Source of the DNA: CBDAQA01 sp965247815
GTDB lineage: Bacteria; Planctomycetota; Phycisphaerae; Tepidisphaerales; Tepidisphaeraceae
Reading direction: 5' to 3'
Length of the DNA: 64,000 bases
Assembly (NCBI GenBank): GCA_965247815.1
Contig: CBDFHW010000026.1
Location: forward strand, 310,001 to 374,000
Position 1 is the stretch's first letter. Each line of letters begins with the position of its first letter. The notes beneath the pieces are model-generated. The model worked only from the letters and a program-made list of their open reading frames with translations. It was not told the origin of the DNA and did not search any database. A program made the position numbers and the translations under genes. Below are positions 17,684 through 27,151 of this stretch, piece by piece.

Positions 17684-18829
17684 ATGCTTTCACTTTTACC
17701 GCTCATTTTCCGCAACGTGCTCCGCAATCGCAGGCGTAGCCTGCTTACGCTCGCGAGCACCGCAATCTCGCTCGCGCTGCTCGCACTGCTGATCGCTATC
17801 TACCAGGGCTTTTTCTACGGCGAGGATTCTTCGCCGTCCGAAGCGTTGCGGGTCATCTGCCGGCACCGCGTGTCGCTGACGCAAAGCCTGCCCGCGAGTC
17901 ATCAGCAGCGGATCATGGCGGTGCCGGGCGTGAAGGAAGTGTCCGCCTGGACCTGGTTTCAGGGAACGTACAAAGACCCGAAAGATTTCTTCGCCCGCTT
18001 CGCCGTGGACCCGGACATCATTTTTAAAATCCGTCAGGATTGGACGGTGGCCCCTGACCAGCTCGCGGCATTCAAGCGCGACCGCACCGGGTGCGCGATA
18101 GGCGAGGCCATCGCAAAGCAATACGACGTCAAGCTCGGCGATCGCATGACGATCGTCGGTGATATTTATCCAGTCACATTAGAGCTGACGGTCGATGCGA
18201 TTTTCGCGCACCCGCCACATAACGAATCGCTCGTGTTTCATCGCGAATACCTGACCGAGCTATTACCTAAAACATCGGCATCCCGTGACACGGTAGGGAC
18301 ATTCGCGATCCTGGCCGACAAACCCGAAGACGTACCGCGTATCTCCCGCGCGGTCGACGCAATGTTCGAGAATTCGACCTACCCGACCCGGACAGAGTCG
18401 GAGAAAGAGTTCGGCAGGTCGTTCCTCGCATTTCTGGGAAATATCAAGCTGTTTCTCGCGGCGGTATGCGGCGCGGTCACGTTCACCATTCTGCTCGTAT
18501 CGGCCAATACGGTCGCGATGGCGGTCCGCGAGCGAACACGCGAAATGGCAATCCTGCGAACTCTCGGATACACGCCGGGCGAGATACTCCAACTCGTGCT
18601 CGGCGAGTCAATGCTGATCAGCCTTTTCGGCGGGCTGGCCGGCCTGGGGCTCGGCCTCGTGCTGGCGAAACTGTTGCAATCGGGCGCGTTCCCGTTTCAG
18701 GGACTGAAATGGCAGGCGGCGGTCATTGTGCTGGCGATGTCTGTGTTCGTCGGCCTGTTCTCGGCGCTGGTCCCGGCGGTTATCGCGTCACGGAAGAACG
18801 TCGTCGAGTCACTGCGGTTTACCGGCTGA
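17684..18829 (+). CDS. FtsX-type ABC permease (second pump, subunit 1)
   Basis: 381 residues from the ATG at 17684 (MLSLLPLIFRNVLRNRRRSLLTL). The frame is open 22 codons further up, but those codons are not family-like. Four membrane segments are predicted by eye: the first near 20-40, three in the C-terminal FtsX domain (FLGNIKLFLAAVCGAVTFTILLVSANTVAMAVRERTREMAILRTLG). The periplasmic domain is shorter than in the MacB-like permease. Its stop is 5 bp before the next permease gene, which suggests a heterodimeric permease as in DevBCA-like exporters. Confidence 0.9.
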   Translation: MLSLLPLIFRNVLRNRRRSLLTLASTAISLALLALLIAIYQGFFYGEDSSPSEALRVICRHRVSLTQSLPASHQQRIMAVPGVKEVSAWTWFQGTYKDPKDFFARFAVDPDIIFKIRQDWTVAPDQLAAFKRDRTGCAIGEAIAKQYDVKLGDRMTIVGDIYPVTLELTVDAIFAHPPHNESLVFHREYLTELLPKTSASRDTVGTFAILADKPEDVPRISRAVDAMFENSTYPTRTESEKEFGRSFLAFLGNIKLFLAAVCGAVTFTILLVSANTVAMAVRERTREMAILRTLGYTPGEILQLVLGESMLISLFGGLAGLGLGLVLAKLLQSGAFPFQGLKWQAAVIVLAMSVFVGLFSALVPAVIASRKNVVESLRFTG

Positions 18830-18834
18830 GCACT

Positions 18835-19998
18835 ATGGGCGTTCCGATCACCTACAACCTCCGCAATCTTGTCGAGCGCAAGGCGACGACGTTGATGACC
18901 GCAGTCGGCATCGGGCTGACCGTCGCAGTGCTGGTCACCGCGCTGGCGCTCACGCAGGGGCTTCGGAGCATCTTTGCAGGCAGCGGAGACCCGATGCAGG
19001 TGTTGGTGCTTCGCAAAGGCGTCGACGCGGAGCTCAGCTCGACGGTCAGCTCCGAAGCGTACGAAATCATCCGCAGACTGCCCGGAATCGCCGTCGACAA
19101 AGTCGGTGAGCCGATGGTCTCCCCCGAAGGGTTGACCGTCGTCAACCTCCCCAGCGTGGACTCGCCGCAAGGGATGAACGTAACTGTTCGCGGCTTGCTC
19201 CCGATAGGGCTCGCGATGCGTCCGCTGGAGATTGTCGAAGGCAAGCAAATCCACACCGGCTTGCGAGAAGTCATGGTGGGTGAGTCGGTCGCGCGGCGAT
19301 ACCCGGGGGCGCGGATTGGTAAACAGGTTCGATTCGGCCACGGCCTCTGGGAAGTTGTCGGCGTGTTCCGGGCCGGCGAATCCGCAGCCAACAGTGAAAT
19401 CTGGACAGACCTCGACCAGCTCCGCGGCGATTTCGAACGCGCGGGAGGGAGCAGTTCGCTACTGGTCCGGGCCAAGACGACCGACGACGTCGCCACGCTG
19501 ACGAAGGAGATCGAAGCCGACCAGCGGCTCGGGTCGATCGTGATTGGCGAGAAGAAATATTACGCCGACATGACTGCGTCCGGCGCACCGCTTCAAGTGT
19601 TGGGATTCTCGATCGCCGTGATCATGGCGATCGGCAGCGCGTTCGCCGCGACCAACACGATGTATGCCGCGGTAGCCCGCCGGGCCCGGGAAATCGGAAC
19701 GCTGCGGGCGCTCGGCTTCGGACGCTGGGCGATTCTCCGTTCGTTCATGCTCGAGTCGATCTGCCTCGCGCTGGTCGGAGGCGTCGTCGGCGTGCTGATC
19801 GCGTTGCCGGTGAATGGACTCACTACAGGCATCGGTAGTTTCACGACCTTCAGCGAAGTCGCATTCAAGTTCAAGGTCGGACTGATTCCGATTACCGTTG
19901 GTCTGGTGTTCGCCGCGTTGATTGGCGCGATCGGGGGCTTTCTGCCCGCGTGGTCCGCCTCACGAAAAGGCATCGTCGCCGCGATGCGTGAGCCTTAA
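18835..19998 (+). CDS. FtsX-type ABC permease (second pump, subunit 2)
   Basis: 387 residues from the ATG at 18835; the frame extends far upstream but only as antisense-like sequence inside the previous gene. It starts MGVPITYNLRNLVERKATTLMTAVGIGLTVAVLVTALALTQ, the short cytoplasmic leader plus first membrane segment of FtsX permeases. The C-terminal block reads GSAFAATNTMYAAVARRAREIGTLRALGFG. It pairs with the previous permease in size and layout. The adaptor gene begins 2 bp after its stop. Confidence 0.9.
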   Translation: MGVPITYNLRNLVERKATTLMTAVGIGLTVAVLVTALALTQGLRSIFAGSGDPMQVLVLRKGVDAELSSTVSSEAYEIIRRLPGIAVDKVGEPMVSPEGLTVVNLPSVDSPQGMNVTVRGLLPIGLAMRPLEIVEGKQIHTGLREVMVGESVARRYPGARIGKQVRFGHGLWEVVGVFRAGESAANSEIWTDLDQLRGDFERAGGSSSLLVRAKTTDDVATLTKEIEADQRLGSIVIGEKKYYADMTASGAPLQVLGFSIAVIMAIGSAFAATNTMYAAVARRAREIGTLRALGFGRWAILRSFMLESICLALVGGVVGVLIALPVNGLTTGIGSFTTFSEVAFKFKVGLIPITVGLVFAALIGAIGGFLPAWSASRKGIVAAMREP

Positions 19999-20000
19999 CT

Positions 20001-21362
20001 TTGCAAAACGAACTTCAAAAACTTCAAATCGATAAGTCCCACAAGGCGAGAAAAGAAGCTCGCCCGGTTTGGCCGTTGGCAATCGTGCTCGTCGGCCTGC
20101 TGGGCGGCGGCATCGGATTCTGGCAGTGGAGCAGCCATTCGACATCGACCCTAGTCCGCACCATCAGAGTGACCGTTCCCGAAGCATCCAGCACGGACGA
20201 CACGCATCGCGCGTTGTTGAACGCAACGGGGTATGTAATGGCCGCCCACAAGATTGAACTGGCGAGCAAGGTCGTCGGCCGGGTGTCGTGGGTCGGGGTC
20301 GAGATGGGCGACAGGATTCACAAGGGCGAAGTTCTGGTCCGGCTCGAAGACGACGAGTACCGGGCGCGGGTCGCGCAGCAGCAGGGCGTGCTCGACAACG
20401 CCAAGGCGAAGCTCGCCGAGCTCGAAGCCGGGTCGCGACCGCAGGAGATCGGGCAGGCGCAGGCATTGCTCGACCAATCCCAAGCCGAGTTGACCAACGC
20501 GGAGATCAATTTCAAACGCCTCGGTGATCTCGAAGTTACACACTCCGTATCCCGGCAGCAGATCGACGACGCCGAAGGCGTGCTAAGGTCTCGCCGGGCA
20601 TTGGTCGAGTCGCAGCGTCAGCTGTTCGAGCTCTCCAAACTCGGCCCTCGCAAAGAGCAGATCGACGCGCAGAAGGCGACCGTTCGTGAACTCGAAGGCG
20701 GGCTCGCGCTGGCCATGGTCGATCTGGACAACACGGTCATCCGCTCGTCGATCGAGGCCACGGTGCTCGAACGGAACGTGGAGGTCGGCGAATTTGTCAC
20801 GACCGGGTTCGTCGGGGACCGCGGCGCGAAGGGTTACGTTGTTTCGATTGCCGACCTGAACGACCTTCGGGTCGAACTCGACGTCAGCCAGAATTACGTC
20901 GCAAAGGTGACGGCGCAGCAGCCGTGCCTAATCACGACCGACGCGTATCCTGATTTGAAGTATCAGGGGGTTGTCGATCTGATCTCCCCGGAGGCGAACC
21001 GGCAGAAAGCTTCGGTGCTCGTTCGGGTGAAGGTTTTGAATCCAGACGGGCTGCTGAAGCCGGACATGAACGCGACCGTCGCGTTCCTCCCTTCGAAAAA
21101 TCCGACCACCGGGCCCGGTGACAAACCCGCTGTCGAGCAACGGCCCGCCATCCGCGTGCCTGCGAGCGCGGTTCGAAACGGGGCCGTGTTCGTGATCGAA
21201 GACGGCAAAGCGTTGAAACGCCCGGTGACGCTCGGGTTGAAGCTGGCCACGGGTGAAGTCGAAATCACCAGCGGTTTGATCGGCGGGGAAGATCTGATAG
21301 TGAATCCGCCCGAGGCGCTGACGGATGGAGATCGCGTCGGGGTCGACACTTCGACCAAATAG
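20001..21362 (+). CDS. Periplasmic adaptor (HlyD/DevB type) of the second pump
   Basis: 453 residues with a TTG start at 20001, two bases after the permease stop. One membrane anchor (VWPLAIVLVGLLGGGIGFWQW), a biotinyl/lipoyl-like half with KIELASKVVGRVSWVGVEMGDRIHKGEVLVRLEDDEY, a long coiled coil (about 115-230), the second half (VIRSSIEATVLERNVEVGEFVTTGF), a beta-barrel and a membrane-proximal domain (VRNGAVFVIEDGKALKRPVTLG). It is distinct from the first adaptor, and with its two permeases and the downstream ATPase makes a second complete inner-membrane set. Confidence 0.9.
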   Translation: MQNELQKLQIDKSHKARKEARPVWPLAIVLVGLLGGGIGFWQWSSHSTSTLVRTIRVTVPEASSTDDTHRALLNATGYVMAAHKIELASKVVGRVSWVGVEMGDRIHKGEVLVRLEDDEYRARVAQQQGVLDNAKAKLAELEAGSRPQEIGQAQALLDQSQAELTNAEINFKRLGDLEVTHSVSRQQIDDAEGVLRSRRALVESQRQLFELSKLGPRKEQIDAQKATVRELEGGLALAMVDLDNTVIRSSIEATVLERNVEVGEFVTTGFVGDRGAKGYVVSIADLNDLRVELDVSQNYVAKVTAQQPCLITTDAYPDLKYQGVVDLISPEANRQKASVLVRVKVLNPDGLLKPDMNATVAFLPSKNPTTGPGDKPAVEQRPAIRVPASAVRNGAVFVIEDGKALKRPVTLGLKLATGEVEITSGLIGGEDLIVNPPEALTDGDRVGVDTSTK

Positions 21363-21419
21363 TTTAGATAAATTCGGTTGCGCGTCAGCCGTTTTTTTTT
21401 CGTACGAAGGAGTTCTAAC

Positions 21420-22118
21420 TTGTCCGACGTAATCGTCCAGGCAATCAGCCTGACCAAAGAATTCGAACGCGGACAGATCAAGGTATCCGCTCTGGAAAGC
21501 GTGGACCTCACGGTGCACCGCGGGCAGTTCGTCGCGTTGATGGGACCGTCGGGATCGGGCAAGAGCACGCTGCTTCATCTCATCGCCGGGATGGACCGGC
21601 CCACGGACGGCCGCCTGGTCGTGCTGGGTGAAGAGCCCGCCGGCATGTCCGAGCGGAACCTCGCCCGATGGCGAAATCATCACCTGGGATTCGTCTTTCA
21701 ATCGTTCAATCTGATCCCGGTGTTGACCGCATTGGAGAACGTCGAGCTGCCGTTAAAGCTGACGTCGCTTGATCGCGAACGCCGGCGGGAAAATGCGACC
21801 ACCGCGTTGAAACTCGTCGGGCTCGAAGACCGCCTCGACCATTTTCCGAGGCAACTTTCGGGCGGGCAGGAGCAGCGGGTCGCCATCGCGCGGGCGATCG
21901 TGACCGACCCGGACATTATCCTAGCCGACGAACCGACCGGTAACCTCGATGCCACCAGTGCGCGCGACGTGCTGTCCTTGTTGCAGCGACTGAACACCGA
22001 ATTCGGCAAAACCATCATCATGGTGACCCACGACCCGCACAGCGCCGAAGCGGCATCACGGCTCATCCATCTGGATAAAGGCAAGTTCGTCGAAGCGACC
22101 GCCGTCACTGCGGTCTGA
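21420..22118 (+). CDS. MacB/LolD-type ABC transporter ATPase (second pump)
   Basis: 232 residues. I chose the TTG at 21420 because an AGGAG is placed eight bases before it and the protein then starts MSDVIVQAISLTKEF, like its family; the ATG 14 codons upstream would add RVSRFFFVRR, encoded across a T-rich run. Walker A GPSGSGKST, signature LSGGQEQR, Walker B IILADEPTGNLD and H-loop MVTHD are intact. Last gene of the efflux cluster. Confidence 0.93.
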   Translation: MSDVIVQAISLTKEFERGQIKVSALESVDLTVHRGQFVALMGPSGSGKSTLLHLIAGMDRPTDGRLVVLGEEPAGMSERNLARWRNHHLGFVFQSFNLIPVLTALENVELPLKLTSLDRERRRENATTALKLVGLEDRLDHFPRQLSGGQEQRVAIARAIVTDPDIILADEPTGNLDATSARDVLSLLQRLNTEFGKTIIMVTHDPHSAEAASRLIHLDKGKFVEATAVTAV

Positions 22119-22147
22119 TCGCACGCTCGTTCGCGTCGAGCGACGGC

Positions 22148-22813
22148 TCAGCGACGTGATTCAACCAACTCGTCGATCACCTCGGTCACCCCGGCGCCGC
22201 GTGCGCCGCGGGTCACCTGTTTGGCCGCGGCTTTGACCGACGGCAGGGCGTTGGCGACCGCGACGCTGAACCCGCAGGCGGCCAGGAAGGTTAGGTCATT
22301 CTCCGCATCCCCCACGCCGACGACCTGCTCGCAGTTTAATTCGAGTAATTTCAACAGTGCTTTCAAACCCGTCGCCTTGTTGATATCGGCAGGCAACGCC
22401 ATGACCGCCCCTTTGTTGAAAATGATGTGCCACTCCAGGCCGAGATCATGGATAGCCTGGAGCACCGCGTCTTCATGCGGCTCGACGGTGGCGACGATCG
22501 TGCGACCGATAGAAAGTGGAACGCCCGCCCCGCGGAGCCGTTCGACGAGTTCAGGCGGTGGCGAGGTTGACAGCAGTTCAACCTTTTCGGTTTCCGGGAA
22601 ATAGAGCAACGCGCCATTCTCGGCGACGATTGCCTCGAACAGGTTCCACTTCGGGAAGGTGGCGAACAGGTCGGGAAGCTCGCGGCCTGTCACCAGAAAG
22701 AGCCGAAGCCCGGCCGCCCGGGCCCGCTCGAGCGCGGCGATCGTGGGCCCGTCGACAACGCCGTCGTGTGCGATCGTTCCGTCGTAATCCGTTGCCAGCG
22801 CGGCGTATTTCAT
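22148..22813 (-). CDS. HAD superfamily (Cof/SPP-like) sugar phosphatase
   Basis: 221 residues from the ATG at 22813. HAD motif I DYDGT at 9-13 with nucleophile Asp 9, a motif II Thr in LFLVTGRE, a Lys in KATGLK and motif IV GVGDAENDLTFL are present. The cap is of the Cof type, and the enzyme is a little shorter than most Cof phosphatases. Related proteins remove phosphate from sugar phosphates such as sucrose- or mannosyl-phosphates. The start overlaps the stop of the ROK kinase gene in an ATGA, so the two are translated together and may act on the same metabolite pool. Confidence 0.85.
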   Translation of the reverse strand: MKYAALATDYDGTIAHDGVVDGPTIAALERARAAGLRLFLVTGRELPDLFATFPKWNLFEAIVAENGALLYFPETEKVELLSTSPPPELVERLRGAGVPLSIGRTIVATVEPHEDAVLQAIHDLGLEWHIIFNKGAVMALPADINKATGLKALLKLLELNCEQVVGVGDAENDLTFLAACGFSVAVANALPSVKAAAKQVTRGARGAGVTEVIDELVESRR

Positions 22814-23529
22814 TGTGTCACTCCGAGAGATTGATGTGAGATCCGCCAGGCGGGTCTTTTCGATTCGCCTTGTGGCTCTAAGGGTTGTTCCCACATGCGA
22901 AACCCGCCGATGAACGCGTCGTGGTTTCCGCCGCTTCGCAGGCGAGCCGGCAGCGGTTCGAGCAGCCGTGCTTTACCACCGCCGAGCACGGCGTAGTCGG
23001 CGGACATCGCATTGAGAAGGCTCTGCGCCGCATCGATCACAGCCAAACGCCAAGCCGCTTCATCCAGGCGTTTAAATCCCTCCCGCCCGAGATGCTTGGA
23101 AAGAATCATTCCGTCCCACGGGAGGTCTCCGAGTTCCATCGGGATTACGACGTGGTCGATCACCAACGCCGACCCGACGCCCGTCCCCATCCCGAGAAAC
23201 AGCATGCGGCCCCCGTCGTACGCGCCCAGCGCCTGCATGGCAGCGTCGTTGACAACCCGGACCGGTCGGGCGAACGCTTTACCAAAATCAAACCCGACCC
23301 AGCCGGACCCCAGGTTGCCCGGCTCGCGCACCAGCCCGACCGGACCAACGACCGCCGGGATGCCCAGAGAGACAACGTCATAGTCCCAGTCTCTTGTTCC
23401 AGAAAGGACCCGGTCGACCATCTGCTGGGGTGTGAGATCTTCGGCGGAATCGAACTGCCGCGGTGTCGAGCCACCGCCGAGGCACAGCTTGACGTGCGAC
23501 CCGCCGACGTCGATCACGAGCACTGTCAT
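22810..23529 (-). CDS. ROK family protein, polyphosphate glucokinase-like
   Basis: 239 residues from the ATG at 23529 (MTVLVIDVGGSHVKL); the extra 21 codons upstream are not conserved in type. The phosphate-binding DVGGSHVK is at 7-14, the catalytic Asp is in VRVVNDAAMQALG, and FLGMGTGVGSALVIDH is the second phosphate loop. The ELGDLPWDG part resembles polyphosphate/ATP glucokinases more than ROK repressors. There is no HTH domain and the CxCGxxGC zinc motif is absent, as in the PPGK group. It probably phosphorylates glucose or a related hexose. Confidence 0.82.
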   Translation of the reverse strand: MTVLVIDVGGSHVKLCLGGGSTPRQFDSAEDLTPQQMVDRVLSGTRDWDYDVVSLGIPAVVGPVGLVREPGNLGSGWVGFDFGKAFARPVRVVNDAAMQALGAYDGGRMLFLGMGTGVGSALVIDHVVIPMELGDLPWDGMILSKHLGREGFKRLDEAAWRLAVIDAAQSLLNAMSADYAVLGGGKARLLEPLPARLRSGGNHDAFIGGFRMWEQPLEPQGESKRPAWRISHQSLGVTQ

Positions 23530-23680
23530 CGCAGAAGATATATCGCCGATTCGCAAAAATCGCAGCGGGGATTTGTGGGTCAAATCAGTCATGCGCCCGA
23601 CACTTCACAACGAGAATCCGGAGCGCATCGGTTGACCCGCATCGACGGTCCTGCCTAGAAGGTTGCGGAGACATATTAAA

Positions 23681-24718
23681 ATGGAAAATCGAACACTCGG
23701 CCGATCCGGCTTCAAAGTTCCTGTACTTTCACTCGGTACCGGCACGTTCGGCGGCGGTGGTGATTTCTTAAAAGCCTGGGGCAGCAGCGACGTCGCCGAA
23801 GCCAGCAGGTTGGTTGACATCTGTCTCGAGGCGGGGCTCAACATGTTCGATTCGGCGGACATTTATTCCGGCGGAATGGCAGAAGAAATTCTCGGCCAGT
23901 CGATCAAAGGGAAACGAGACAAGCTTCTGATTTCGACCAAGGCGACGTTCCGAAGTGGAACGGGCGCGAACGACGTTGGTTCGTCGCGGTTTCATCTCCT
24001 CGCGGCTGTCGACAAAAGTCTCAAACGGCTTGGTACAGACTACATTGATCTGTTTCAGCTGCACGGGTTCGACGCGGTCACCCCTGTCGAGGAAACGCTC
24101 GGAACCCTCGACGGCCTGATTCGCGTAGGAAAAATTCGTTACGTCGGGTGCTCTAATTTCTCCGGCTGGCATCTGATGAAATCGCTCGCCGTGTCGGAAA
24201 AATACGGGCTCGCGCGGTATGTCGCGCACCAGGCATATTACTCATTGGTCGGCCGTGATTACGAATGGGAACTGATGCCCGTGGGTGCAGACCAAGGCGT
24301 CGGTGCGGTGGTTTGGAGTCCGCTCGGGTGGGGCAGATTAACCGGCAAACTTCGAAGGGGTCAACCAAAACCGCAGACCAGTCGACTGCAATCGAAGCAA
24401 GTGCAGGACGCTGGCCCGCAGGTGGCCGATGAGTATTTGTTCAAGGTCGTTGACGCCTTGGACGAGCTTGCACAGGAAACAGGGAAGACCGTTCCGCAGA
24501 TCGCGCTCAATTGGTTGCTGCAGCGGCCCACGGTTGCGAACGTGATCGTCGGCGCACGGAACGAGGAACAGTTGCGGCAGAACCTGGGCGCGGTTGGTTG
24601 GAATTTGACTGCCGAGCAGGTCGCCCGGCTCGACGCGGCGAGCGCGGCAAAGCTTGCTTATCCGTATTGGCATCAGGCAGGCTTCTCGGAACGTAATCCG
24701 TCTCCAGTGAAGTTATAA
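23681..24718 (+). CDS. Aldo/keto reductase
   Basis: 345 residues from the ATG at 23681 (MENRTLGRSGFKVPVLSLG), the usual start; an ATG six codons earlier is less likely. The catalytic tetrad can be placed: Asp 57 and Tyr 62 in FDSADIYSGG, Lys 87 in LISTKATF and His 128 in LFQLHGFD. The C-terminal NADPH-binding stretch NVIVGARNEEQLRQNL is also present. NADPH-dependent reductase of aldehydes or sugars in the cytoplasm; the specific substrate is unknown. It converges with the pepP-type gene. Confidence 0.93.
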   Translation: MENRTLGRSGFKVPVLSLGTGTFGGGGDFLKAWGSSDVAEASRLVDICLEAGLNMFDSADIYSGGMAEEILGQSIKGKRDKLLISTKATFRSGTGANDVGSSRFHLLAAVDKSLKRLGTDYIDLFQLHGFDAVTPVEETLGTLDGLIRVGKIRYVGCSNFSGWHLMKSLAVSEKYGLARYVAHQAYYSLVGRDYEWELMPVGADQGVGAVVWSPLGWGRLTGKLRRGQPKPQTSRLQSKQVQDAGPQVADEYLFKVVDALDELAQETGKTVPQIALNWLLQRPTVANVIVGARNEEQLRQNLGAVGWNLTAEQVARLDAASAAKLAYPYWHQAGFSERNPSPVKL

Positions 24719-24754
24719 ACCTGCCGTCAAGCTGACCCTGAGAGCCGGGAACGC

Positions 24755-25981
24755 TTAACGCATCGCGGCTTCTATCTCTTTCACTGTTTTGGGAACGGCC
24801 GATGTTAGGTTCTGCCCTCCCGTTGCGGTGACCAGAATGTCGTCTTCGATACGTACCCCCGTTTTTCGATCTGGCAGATAAATGCCGGGTTCGATCGTGA
24901 CAACCATCCCCGGCTTCAGCGGCCCGTCCGGGGTGACGTCGTGTACTTCCAGACCGAGTTGGTGACCGATCCCGTGGATGAACGCGTGGCCGAAACCAGC
25001 GCTCTCGATGACGTCCCGGGCGGCGGTGTCAACGTCGCTCATCTTGTTGCCTGGTTTCACGGCTTTGATCCCGGCGAGTTGGGCGCGGAGGACGACTTCA
25101 TAGACTTCACGTTGGTCGGCGGTGAAGGTTCCGTTTGCGGGCAGGGTGCGGGTAATGTCGGCCGCGTAACCTTGGTAGCAGGCACCGCTGTCGATGACGA
25201 TTAAGTCGCCGTCGTTCATTACCTGATTGTTATCCATGTAGTGCAGCACGGTTCCATTCATGCCGGACCCGACGATGCTGTTATACGCGAGGCTTTCGGC
25301 GCCGTGCCTGCGGTATTCGAATTCCAGCGCGTCGGCGATGAATCGTTCATTCACGCCCGGTTTGATTTGTTTGAGGATTGCGTTGAACCCGGCGATGGTC
25401 GCGGCGGCGGAGAGCTTCATCAGCCGAAGCTCGGCGGCTGTTTTGATCGAACGCATCCGCGGCAGCAGATTAGTTTGATCTTCGATCGCCACGCCCGGCA
25501 CGCGTTGTTGGACTTGCTGGAACGCGGCCAGATCGGGGGAAACCGGCACGGGATAAGTCGCAAACGGATGAAGGCAGGCGAATGACTTGCTGCGTCTGCC
25601 GGCCGCAGTGAGCAACGCGGGAAGCGCCCCGCCTCGAAGGATCGTTTGAAAGCCGGTCTTGGCTTTCAGCTCCGGGCCGATCTCCGCGCGGTACCCGTCC
25701 CAACGTTCCAACTCGATGTTTAGTTGGCGAAGAATCAGAACAATCCTGCGTCGTTCGTCTTCGGCCGTCGGGTCAAAAAATACGGCCGCTCCGGGCTCGT
25801 TGTCGATTCCGGTGAGATAAAAAAAGTGCTGGTGAGGCTGCCATTTTCCGATCAGCGGGGCTGATCCGTCACCCGCGTATACGACGGCAGACGAAACTTT
25901 GAGAGACTTAAGCAATGCCTCCCGGCGGGCGACAAATTCTTTCAGACTGATTCCGACCGTCGCGGTCTTCACTTCGGACAA
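24755..25981 (-). CDS. pepP: Xaa-Pro aminopeptidase (M24B)
   Basis: 408 residues. An N-terminal creatinase-like domain is followed by the pita-bread fold with all five metal ligands: Asp 264 and Asp 275 in DSGACYQGYAADITRT, His 340 in HGIGHQLGLEVHD, Glu 364 in TIEPGIYLP and Glu 379 in VRIEDDILV. It removes N-terminal residues ahead of proline with two Mn ions. Length and motif spacing match PepP; the gene symbol is by family, not by proof of orthology. Confidence 0.92.
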   Translation of the reverse strand: MSEVKTATVGISLKEFVARREALLKSLKVSSAVVYAGDGSAPLIGKWQPHQHFFYLTGIDNEPGAAVFFDPTAEDERRRIVLILRQLNIELERWDGYRAEIGPELKAKTGFQTILRGGALPALLTAAGRRSKSFACLHPFATYPVPVSPDLAAFQQVQQRVPGVAIEDQTNLLPRMRSIKTAAELRLMKLSAAATIAGFNAILKQIKPGVNERFIADALEFEYRRHGAESLAYNSIVGSGMNGTVLHYMDNNQVMNDGDLIVIDSGACYQGYAADITRTLPANGTFTADQREVYEVVLRAQLAGIKAVKPGNKMSDVDTAARDVIESAGFGHAFIHGIGHQLGLEVHDVTPDGPLKPGMVVTIEPGIYLPDRKTGVRIEDDILVTATGGQNLTSAVPKTVKEIEAAMR

Positions 25982-26099
25982 GCTGGCCTCCCGGGTGAGC
26001 GGACATAAAACTGCCCGCCATACTTACCACGAGACGGTTCGAGATTCATGTAAAGCAATCTCAGCAAACTGTCGGCCAGTTCTTTGAGCGAAATCGCGT

Positions 26100-26882
26100 T
26101 CAGGTTTTCGGCTTCTCTTCGGAATACTTCGTCAGCACGCGTTTCCAGGTAGTTTCGATCTCGGGAACGAGTTTTTCGAAGGCGACCGATTCGACCTCTG
26201 CCCGGACCGCGTCTGCAGCGGCGGTCTCACCCCAGCAGTTGGCCAAGGTTCCTTTTTTATGCGTCGCCTCGGCGACGCCATAGATGTAGCCGTTCCGGGT
26301 ATCGACCAGCACTGCCGACACCGTCGACGACACGTTCAGGTACTTCGTAGGCGAAACACCTGCGGTCAGAAGGGTCATCCAGCTGGCCAGATCGCGGTCA
26401 TCGAAAGTGTCATCAAAGGTGTAAATCAGAACCATGTCCGCGTGAAGGGTCGCCGCAGCGGTTCTCAATTCCCGGTCGCTGGTAAGTCGTTCGGGCAACG
26501 CAAGCCTGTTAATCGGTTCGAGGCCCGCGAGTTGCGGCAGCTTCCTTAGACGCTCGATCATTTCCGGTTTCTCGACGTCGCGGGTAAGCACGACGCGGTA
26601 GCTGCCGTCCCCATAAAGCTGCACCGTTCGCGGTTGGTAATTGCCGGCCTCGACGCGCACGATCGCAACTGTCGCGGGAAACTGTGCGAGCGGCCTTTTC
26701 TCGATCGAGGCCCGAATGTCCGGATCGGTCTGCCGATCTCTTGCGTCGTCGGTCATGCCGAGCTTGGTAATGTTCGCGCCCTTTCCGGGGACTGCGTAGC
26801 TCGTGCATCCGCCGATCGTGGCAACCAGCGAAATGATGACAACGAAACTCGACACGCGCGACGGAGTAGACCGGTTGAACAT
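26100..26882 (-). CDS. Lipoprotein of unknown function
   Basis: 260 residues. The N-terminus has a basic start, a hydrophobic stretch FVVIISLVATIGGC and a lipobox Cys at 26, so it is probably lipidated and membrane-held. The body repeats alternating beta-type segments (TVAIVRVEAGNY, GDGSYRVVLTRDVE, ADMVLIYTFDDTFDD, VSSTVSAVLVDTRNGYIYG). The last segment set resembles lipoproteins that form a curli CsgG- or LpoB-like alpha/beta fold, but I cannot assign a family. No gene partner is evident. Confidence 0.78.
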   Translation of the reverse strand: MFNRSTPSRVSSFVVIISLVATIGGCTSYAVPGKGANITKLGMTDDARDRQTDPDIRASIEKRPLAQFPATVAIVRVEAGNYQPRTVQLYGDGSYRVVLTRDVEKPEMIERLRKLPQLAGLEPINRLALPERLTSDRELRTAAATLHADMVLIYTFDDTFDDRDLASWMTLLTAGVSPTKYLNVSSTVSAVLVDTRNGYIYGVAEATHKKGTLANCWGETAAADAVRAEVESVAFEKLVPEIETTWKRVLTKYSEEKPKT

Positions 26883-27151
26883 TGGTAGTAACCTCTTTTG
26901 AAATGACCAGAATCCGCCGCGAACGAATGCGGATTATCCTGGCGGGAAGACACTGATACAGAAGTACGGTTAGGGACGTCTGCCGAAATTCCATGCGCTT
27001 GTTCCGGCGGACGATCAATTCGGTCAGGCTTTGACGTCCTTCGCTCGGCTGCGTGAGCCCGTTAAGATGATCTGCGTCAGCCGGGGCCCGCGGTCGTCCA
27101 TTGCTGCCGACCAGGCCGGGTTGTGCGATTTGTCTTTACCTGCTATTCCGA

